Positions 6,921 to 11,383 of a stretch of DNA of 11,383 bases are shown here, in pieces. The stretch covers positions 1-11,383 of the forward strand of contig CALHVH010000011.1 in assembly GCA_938039225.1 (NCBI GenBank). Reading direction: 5' to 3'. Under the pieces are notes generated by a model. It was not told the DNA's origin. It saw only the letters and a program-made list of their open reading frames with translations, and did not search any database. This stretch comes from an uncultured Gammaproteobacteria bacterium (GTDB lineage Bacteria; Pseudomonadota; Gammaproteobacteria; Steroidobacterales; JABDMI01). The translations under genes and the position numbers were made by a program. Numbering within the stretch: the first letter of the stretch is position 1; each line of letters opens with the position of its first letter.

Positions 6921-8549
6921 ATGACTCGTTTCATTTTCGTTACCGGTGGTGTGGTTTCTTCACTCGGTAAAGGTATATCTTCAGCTTCCCTTGGTGCTCT
7001 GCTTGAAGCACGCGGCATAACTGTCAGCATGATGAAGCTTGACCCCTATATCAATGTAGACCCAGGCACAATGAGTCCGTTTCAACACGGCGAAGTTTTT
7101 GTCACGCATGATGGTGGTGAGACTGATCTTGATCTTGGGCATTATGAGCGATTTGTAAATACCACTACCTCTCGCAACAGTAACTTTACCGCGGGTCGTG
7201 TTTATCAAGATGTACTTAAAAAAGAACGCAGTGGCGAATACCTTGGCGCTACAGTTCAGGTGATTCCACATATTACCGATGAGATTAAACGAAAAATTAA
7301 AGTAGGTGCTAATGGTGCTGATATTTGTTTGGTCGAAATTGGTGGAACGGTTGGTGATATTGAATCGTTACCGTTTGTTGAAGCCATTCGTCAATTAGGT
7401 TTGGAGTTAGGTCGTAAAAACGCACTTTATATGCACCTTACTCTGGTGCCCTATATAAAAACTTCGGGCGAAATCAAAACTAAGCCTACGCAACATTCGG
7501 TAAAAGAATTACGTTCTATCGGCATTCAACCTGACATTCTTTTATGTAGATCTGAGCGACCTTTACCAGCAAGTCATCGAACTAAAATCTCATTATTCAC
7601 AAATGTAGCCGAAGAGGCCGTGATTTCAGCTCATGACGCTGATGATATTTACGGAATCCCAAGAATTTTACACGCTCAAAAGATGGATCAAATTGTTTTA
7701 GATCACTTTGGTATTAATGCGCCGGAAGCCGATCTTACGGTTTGGGATAAGGTGGTTAATGCCAAAAATAATACTACGGCTGAAGTCAATATTGCTATGG
7801 TCGGAAAATACATGCATCTTAAAGATTCTTATATGTCTTTAAATGAAGCTCTAATGCATGCTGGAATTCATACTGGCACCAAAGTGAATATCCACTATGT
7901 TGAATCTGAGCTTATTGAAGAAGATGGTATTGAGCAACTAAGTGCCATGGACGCTATCTTAGTTCCTGGTGGTTTTGGTGAACGTGGGGTTGAAGGTAAA
8001 ATTCAAGCAGTACGTTTAGCCAGGGAAACCAAAACACCGTACTTAGGAATTTGCTTAGGTATGCAAGTTGCTGTTATTGAGTACGCTCGTAGTGTAAATG
8101 CTTGGGCAGATGCCAATAGCACAGAGTTTGATAAACAGTCTTCCAGTCCTGTTATTGGTTTAATTACAGAGTGGCAGGACGCTATTACAGGTACAGCTGA
8201 AGCACGTGATGAAAATTCAGACTTAGGTGGCACTATGCGATTAGGTGCACAAGACGTCATGCTAAAAGCGGATACCAAAATTCATGAAATATATGCTAAC
8301 GATACCATTCAAGAGCGTCATAGACACAGGTATGAATTCAATAATAACTTTATGACAGAAATGGAATCTAAGGGTTTAGTGTTTTCAGGCTTATCCAGTG
8401 ATAATCTGGTTGAAACCATAGAAATCCCAGATCATCCATGGTTTGTTGCTACTCAATTTCACCCCGAATTTACTTCTAACCCACGTACAGGGCATCCATT
8501 ATTTAATGCGTTTGTAACCGCGGCACGTGAACACGCATTGACTAAATAG
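6921..8549 (+). CDS. pyrG: CTP synthase (glutamine-hydrolysing)
   Basis: PyrG aminates UTP to CTP using ATP and ammonia from glutamine, with GTP as activator, the last step of pyrimidine nucleotide synthesis. The 542 aa length fits the E. coli enzyme (545). The N-terminal synthetase domain (about 1-270) opens with MTRFIFVTGGVVSSLGKG, including the nucleotide-binding loop with K17, and continues with KLDPYINVDPGTMSP, QHGEVFVTHDGGETDLDLG and IGGTVGDIES. The C-terminal class I glutaminase domain (about 290-540) has PGGFGERG, the nucleophile C378 in GICLGMQ, and H514/E516 in FHPEF, completing the catalytic triad. The ATG start is certain from the conserved N-terminus. The gene is preceded by a candidate promoter, a terminator-like hairpin and a stem over its ribosome binding site, so leader-level control is plausible. 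kdsA follows after 40 nt. Confidence 0.99.
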   Translation: MTRFIFVTGGVVSSLGKGISSASLGALLEARGITVSMMKLDPYINVDPGTMSPFQHGEVFVTHDGGETDLDLGHYERFVNTTTSRNSNFTAGRVYQDVLKKERSGEYLGATVQVIPHITDEIKRKIKVGANGADICLVEIGGTVGDIESLPFVEAIRQLGLELGRKNALYMHLTLVPYIKTSGEIKTKPTQHSVKELRSIGIQPDILLCRSERPLPASHRTKISLFTNVAEEAVISAHDADDIYGIPRILHAQKMDQIVLDHFGINAPEADLTVWDKVVNAKNNTTAEVNIAMVGKYMHLKDSYMSLNEALMHAGIHTGTKVNIHYVESELIEEDGIEQLSAMDAILVPGGFGERGVEGKIQAVRLARETKTPYLGICLGMQVAVIEYARSVNAWADANSTEFDKQSSSPVIGLITEWQDAITGTAEARDENSDLGGTMRLGAQDVMLKADTKIHEIYANDTIQERHRHRYEFNNNFMTEMESKGLVFSGLSSDNLVETIEIPDHPWFVATQFHPEFTSNPRTGHPLFNAFVTAAREHALTK

Positions 8550-8550
8550 T

Positions 8551-8580
8551 CTTATCGCACAAATGATAAATTTGTGTAAG
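8551..8580 (+). repeat. Hairpin/palindrome between pyrG and kdsA
   Basis: CACAAAT (8558-8564) and ATTTGTG (8570-8576) form a perfect 7-bp stem with a GATAA loop. A G-U pair (8557/8577) can extend it, or the flanking CTTA (8551-8554) can pair with TAAG (8577-8580) across a three-base bulge. There is no T run, so this is not an intrinsic terminator. The structure ends directly at the kdsA Shine-Dalgarno sequence, so it may affect kdsA translation, mark an RNA processing site or bind a protein. Confidence 0.55.
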
Positions 8581-8583
8581 GAG
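8578..8583 (+). promoter_or_regulatory. Strong Shine-Dalgarno of kdsA
   Basis: AAGGAG with 6 nt spacing to the ATG at 8590 is the best ribosome binding site in the window. It supports that start and independent translation of kdsA. Confidence 0.85.
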
Positions 8584-8589
8584 CAATAA

Positions 8590-9423
8590 ATGAAACTTTG
8601 TCATTTTGAAACTGATAACCGATCACCTTTTTTTCTTATTGCGGGTCCGTGCGCAATTGAGAGCGAACAATTGGCGATAGATACTGCTGGTCAATTAAAA
8701 GAGATTACTGATCGCTTGGGTATTCCTTTCATTTACAAATCATCTTTTGATAAAGCCAATCGTTCTTCAAAAACGAGTTTTCGCGGACCAGGTATAGAAG
8801 AAGGTTTACGAATTCTGGCTGAAGTTAAAAAGCAAATTCAAGTGCCAGTACTCACTGATGTGCATGAAGACACCCCTATGCAAGAAGTAGCAGATGTTGT
8901 TGATGTGCTACAAACTCCAGCTTTTTTGTGTAGACAAACGAATTACATTTTGAAAGTCGCAGAAACCATGAAGCCGGTGAATATTAAAAAAGGCCAATGT
9001 CTATCTCCTTGGGAAATGAAAAATGTGGTTGATAAGGCTCGCTCAACAGGCAATGAACAAATCATGGTGTGTGAGCGTGGCTACATGTTTGGTTACAATA
9101 ATTTGATTTCGGATATGCGAAGTTTAGCCATAATGCGTGATACGAATGCACCGGTTGTTTTTGATGCGACTCACTCAGTGCAACTACCGGGCGCCCAAGG
9201 TACGGCCTCAGGAGGCCAGCGTGAATTTATACCGGTGCTAGCTCGCGCTGCAATTGCAGTTGGTGTGGCTGGTATCTTTATGGAAACGCATCCTAATCCT
9301 GCAAAAGCCCTGAGTGATGGCCCTAATGCGTGGCCTTTAGGAAAAATTGAAGAGCTATTAACGAATATGCAAGCCATTGATAAAGTGGTGAAGTCGCAAA
9401 CTTATTTAGAAGAAACGGTTTAA
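8590..9423 (+). CDS. kdsA: 3-deoxy-8-phosphooctulonate synthase (KDO-8-P synthase), metal-dependent class
   Basis: KdsA condenses PEP with arabinose-5-phosphate to KDO-8-phosphate, the precursor of the KDO sugars of the LPS inner core. The 277 aa TIM-barrel protein shows IAGPCAIESE (17-26), KSSFDKANRSS (50-60, PEP/A5P binding), PAFLCRQTN, ERGYMFGYNN, FDATHSVQLPG and METHPNPAKALSDG. C21, H195, E232 and D243 match the four metal ligands of the Aquifex aeolicus enzyme (C11, H185, E222, D233) with identical spacings of 174, 37 and 11 residues. E. coli-type enzymes have Asn in place of the Cys. This should therefore be a class II, metal-dependent enzyme. The spacings are seen directly; the class assignment follows from family knowledge. 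kdsA sits between pyrG and eno, as in Pseudomonas. Eno supplies PEP, and CTP is used later by KdsB to activate KDO. Confidence 0.98.
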   Translation: MKLCHFETDNRSPFFLIAGPCAIESEQLAIDTAGQLKEITDRLGIPFIYKSSFDKANRSSKTSFRGPGIEEGLRILAEVKKQIQVPVLTDVHEDTPMQEVADVVDVLQTPAFLCRQTNYILKVAETMKPVNIKKGQCLSPWEMKNVVDKARSTGNEQIMVCERGYMFGYNNLISDMRSLAIMRDTNAPVVFDATHSVQLPGAQGTASGGQREFIPVLARAAIAVGVAGIFMETHPNPAKALSDGPNAWPLGKIEELLTNMQAIDKVVKSQTYLEETV

Positions 9424-9446
9424 TCTAGTTTCTTTGTTTTGAATTT

Positions 9447-9451
9447 TGGAG
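9447..9451 (+). promoter_or_regulatory. Ribosome binding site of eno
   Basis: TGGAG lies 9 nt before the ATG at 9461, within the 37-nt kdsA-eno gap. The rest of the gap is T-rich, with no hairpin I can see, and supports co-transcription with kdsA. Confidence 0.7.
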
Positions 9452-9460
9452 TAACTATAC

Positions 9461-10750
9461 ATGAGTAAAATTATTGAGATTAAAGCCCGTGAAATTATTG
9501 ATTCGCGTGGTAACCCAACGGTTGAAGCCGATGTTATTTTAGAGTCAGGAATTCTTGGGCGAGCCGGAGTTCCTAGTGGTGCTTCTACTGGTAGTCGCGA
9601 AGCGGTTGAGTTACGTGATGGTGATAAAGAACGTTACTTAGGAAAAGGTGTGCTTAAGGCGGTTGAGTATGTGAACTCTGAGATCAGCAGTGCGTTGTTA
9701 GGAATGGATGCTAATGATCAAGCCGGCATCGATCAGATTATGCTGGACCTTGATGGAACCGAAAACAAATCACGCCTTGGGGCCAATGCCATTCTTTCGG
9801 TCTCATTAGCAAATGCTAAAGCTGCTGCTCAAGCGAATCAACAGCCTTTATTCCAATATTTAGGCGGCAATGAAGCGGTTAATATGCCTGTACCCATGAT
9901 GAATATCATTAATGGTGGTGAGCATGCTGATAATAGCGTTGATATACAAGAATTTATGATTTTGCCAGTGGGCGCTCCTAGCTTTAAAGAAGCATTACGC
10001 TACGGTGCTGAGATATTTCATAGTTTGAAAAAAGGCTTAAGTGCGAGAGGATTAAACACTGCGGTGGGCGATGAGGGTGGTTTTGCACCGGATCTCCCGT
10101 CTAATGCGGCTGCTCTTGAAATTATTGCTGAAGCCGTAGAGAAAGCCGGCTATCACTTAGGTAAAGATGTATTTTTAGGTTTGGATGTTGCAAGTTCAGA
10201 GTTTTATGAAAACGGCGTATATCATTTAGCTTCCGAAGGGAAAAAATTCAATGCTGATCAGTTTTCAGATTACTTAGTTGGGTTGGCTAATGACTTCCCA
10301 ATTATTTCAATTGAAGATGGAATGGATGAAAGTGATTGGGCAGGTTGGAAAACCTTGACAGAAAAAATCGGCGACAAAGTTCAATTGGTTGGTGATGATT
10401 TGTTTGTTACCAATACAAAAATATTACAACGCGGTATCGATGAAAATATTGCAAACTCTATTCTTATTAAGCCTAACCAAATTGGAACCTTAACTGAGAC
10501 CTTAGCAGCCATTGCCATGGCGGATAAAGCTGGATACTCAGCGGTTGTTTCACACCGTTCGGGTGAAACGGCTGATGCAACTATTGCTGATATAGCAGTT
10601 GCAACAACCGCAGCACAAATCAAAACTGGTTCATTATCTCGTTCAGACCGTTTAGCCAAATATAACCAGTTACTTCGAATTGAAGAGATACTAGGTGATA
10701 ATGCGGTTTATTCTGGTTCTGCAGCTTTTCCCGTTAAATTGCCTCTGTAA
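9461..10750 (+). CDS. eno: Enolase (phosphopyruvate hydratase)
   Basis: Enolase interconverts 2-phosphoglycerate and PEP in glycolysis and gluconeogenesis. The 429 aa length agrees with E. coli (432). The N-terminal domain starts IIEIKAREIIDSRGNPTVEAD and carries the mobile loop PSGASTG. The barrel holds INGGEHADNSVDIQEFMILP, the general acid E205 in VGDEGGFAPDL, the Mg ligands D242 (GLDVASSE), E285 (SIEDGMDE) and D312 (VGDDLFVTN), and the base K337 in LIKPNQIGT. The enolase signature SHRSGETADATIAD follows, then KTGSLSRSDRLAKYNQLLRIEE. The start is fixed by the conserved N-terminus and a ribosome binding site. The gene lies between kdsA and ftsB, the conserved eno-ftsB-ispD order. A fusion or an unusual catalytic residue is not seen. 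In some bacteria enolase is also an RNA degradosome component, which the sequence cannot decide. Confidence 0.99.
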   Translation: MSKIIEIKAREIIDSRGNPTVEADVILESGILGRAGVPSGASTGSREAVELRDGDKERYLGKGVLKAVEYVNSEISSALLGMDANDQAGIDQIMLDLDGTENKSRLGANAILSVSLANAKAAAQANQQPLFQYLGGNEAVNMPVPMMNIINGGEHADNSVDIQEFMILPVGAPSFKEALRYGAEIFHSLKKGLSARGLNTAVGDEGGFAPDLPSNAAALEIIAEAVEKAGYHLGKDVFLGLDVASSEFYENGVYHLASEGKKFNADQFSDYLVGLANDFPIISIEDGMDESDWAGWKTLTEKIGDKVQLVGDDLFVTNTKILQRGIDENIANSILIKPNQIGTLTETLAAIAMADKAGYSAVVSHRSGETADATIADIAVATTAAQIKTGSLSRSDRLAKYNQLLRIEEILGDNAVYSGSAAFPVKLPL

Positions 10751-10760
10751 ACTTTTCTAA

Positions 10761-11129
10761 TTGTTTATGAACTCAGAGCAACGCAAATTACGTAATTTAA
10801 TTATTGTTTTATTTGTGTTGCTGCTGGGTTTGCAAATTGCCTTGTGGTTTTCAAGTACTGGTGTAGCTAATCTACGTGAGATTAAACAAACTTTACAAGA
10901 GCAAGAACAAGAAAACATTGAGCTGCTGCAACGAAATCAAACACTCGAAGCTGAGGTAAAAGACTTAAAAGAAGGTCTTGCATCAGTCGAAGAGAGAGCG
11001 CGTTCTGAATTGGGTATGATTGCTGAAGATGAAACTTTTTTTCAACTGATTGAAGAAGATAAAAGCGAACCCGATGAGACGGCAGATAGTTCACAGCTAG
11101 ATAAAAAATTAAGTGGCTTAAATGAATAA
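10761..11129 (+). CDS. ftsB: Cell division protein FtsB
   Basis: FtsB is a single-pass inner membrane protein that joins FtsL and FtsQ to form the FtsQLB complex, which links early and late divisome steps and activates septal synthesis by FtsWI. A short basic cytoplasmic start (EQRKLRN) precedes a transmembrane helix at about 13-30 ending in LQIALWFSSTG. A leucine/glutamine-rich coiled coil (about 38-80) follows, then the family's ERARSELGMI and a DETFFQLIEE motif. The acidic tail is variable. The frame can open at TTG 10761 (122 aa), but ATG 10767 (120 aa) is the more likely start. Neither has a clear Shine-Dalgarno sequence in the T-rich 10-16 nt gap after eno. The protein is longer than E. 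coli FtsB (103 aa), mostly at the C-terminal tail. The stop overlaps the ispD start by 8 nt, so translational coupling is likely. Confidence 0.93.
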   Translation: MFMNSEQRKLRNLIIVLFVLLLGLQIALWFSSTGVANLREIKQTLQEQEQENIELLQRNQTLEAEVKDLKEGLASVEERARSELGMIAEDETFFQLIEEDKSEPDETADSSQLDKKLSGLNE

Positions 11130-11383
11130 AAATTCATCTGAGTCCTATTCATATAGTGTGGTTATACCTGCTGGCGGTAGTGGCCAACGTATGCAAAAAA
11201 ACACGCCTAATCTAACTACGTCTAAACCTAAACAATATCTAAAAGTTTTGCATAAAACCATTCTGGAACACTCGGTCAGTGGGTTTCTTGCGGATTCGGA
11301 TTGCCAACACATTTTTATTGCTGTGGCTGATTCTGAACTTGAGACTGTAAAATCGCTATTTCAAGATTCTAGGGTTCGTGTTG
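11122..11383 (+). CDS. ispD: 2-C-methyl-D-erythritol 4-phosphate cytidylyltransferase, N-terminal part (3' truncated by window)
   Basis: IspD transfers CMP from CTP to MEP, giving CDP-methylerythritol in the MEP isoprenoid pathway. The frame opens at ATG 11122, overlapping the ftsB stop, and stays open to the window end (87 codons). An AAGTGG about 5 nt upstream is a modest ribosome binding site. After a 12-residue lead comes VVIPAGGSGQRM (13-24), the CTP-binding loop with R23 equivalent to E. coli R20, then PKQYL (36-40) with K37 equivalent to K27, then KTILEHSV. These identify the family well, together with the ftsB-ispD gene order. The loop between R23 and K37 is seven residues longer than in E. 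coli (spacing 14 against 7). The catalytic C-terminal parts lie outside the window. Confidence 0.93.
   Translation, partial: MNKNSSESYSYSVVIPAGGSGQRMQKNTPNLTTSKPKQYLKVLHKTILEHSVSGFLADSDCQHIFIAVADSELETVKSLFQDSRVRV

Noticed and set aside
8551..8580. Intrinsic terminator between pyrG and kdsA
   Set aside because: The hairpin is real but followed by TAAGGAG, not a T run.
9377..9407. Promoter for eno (TTGATA and a T-rich -10)
   Set aside because: No -10 with more than about 3 of 6 matches lies at the right spacing.
39..11094. Minus-strand open frames of 61-96 codons scattered over the window
   Set aside because: All lie inside well-conserved plus-strand genes, lack recognisable domains or ribosome binding sites, and are expected shadows of coding sequence.
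1..11383. Mobile element, CRISPR array, tRNA/rRNA, toxin-antitoxin or defence genes
   Set aside because: Every stretch over about 81 nt is accounted for by housekeeping genes; no direct-repeat arrays, transposase motifs or tRNA-like folds were seen.

Overview
This window is a dense, single-strand (+) run of bacterial housekeeping genes with a base composition of roughly 40% GC by eye. The gene order is lpxB (3' end) - rnhB - dnaE - accA - tilS - pyrG - kdsA - eno - ftsB - ispD (5' end). From what I know of Pseudomonas and related gammaproteobacteria, this order is conserved there. The proteins also read as gammaproteobacterial: AccA and Eno are near collinear with the E. coli proteins, and DnaE is the E. 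coli type. The organism is therefore most likely a low-GC gammaproteobacterium. I cannot name the genus. KdsA is the cysteine-containing, metal-dependent class, not the E. coli class, which points away from the Enterobacterales.

Block 1 (1-6839) is a tightly packed string. lpxB overlaps rnhB, rnhB overlaps dnaE by 8 nt, and dnaE/accA and accA/tilS are 5-13 nt apart. Shine-Dalgarno sequences are weak or absent at most of these junctions, so translational coupling is likely. The genes cover lipid A synthesis, RNA removal from DNA, replicative DNA synthesis, the first step of fatty acid synthesis, and lysidine modification of tRNA-Ile.

Block 2 starts at the tilS/pyrG gap (6840-6920), the only real regulatory region in the window. 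A candidate sigma70 promoter overlaps the tilS stop codon. An intrinsic-terminator-like hairpin with seven T's follows. An 8-bp inverted repeat encloses that hairpin and overlaps the pyrG ribosome binding site. pyrG, kdsA, eno, ftsB and ispD then follow with short gaps (37-40 nt around kdsA, 10-16 nt before ftsB) or an overlap (ftsB/ispD, 8 nt). These genes supply CTP, KDO-8-phosphate for LPS, glycolytic PEP, a divisome scaffold and the MEP isoprenoid pathway. Eno makes PEP, which KdsA consumes, and CTP from PyrG is used both to activate KDO and by IspD.

I found no mobile elements, CRISPR arrays, RNA genes, prophage genes or defence genes. No intergenic gap exceeds about 81 nt. I see no undescribed multi-gene system here. 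The most interesting item is the pyrG leader, followed by smaller protein-level oddities: the IspD loop insertion, an atypical DnaE clamp-binding motif, and the metal-dependent KdsA.
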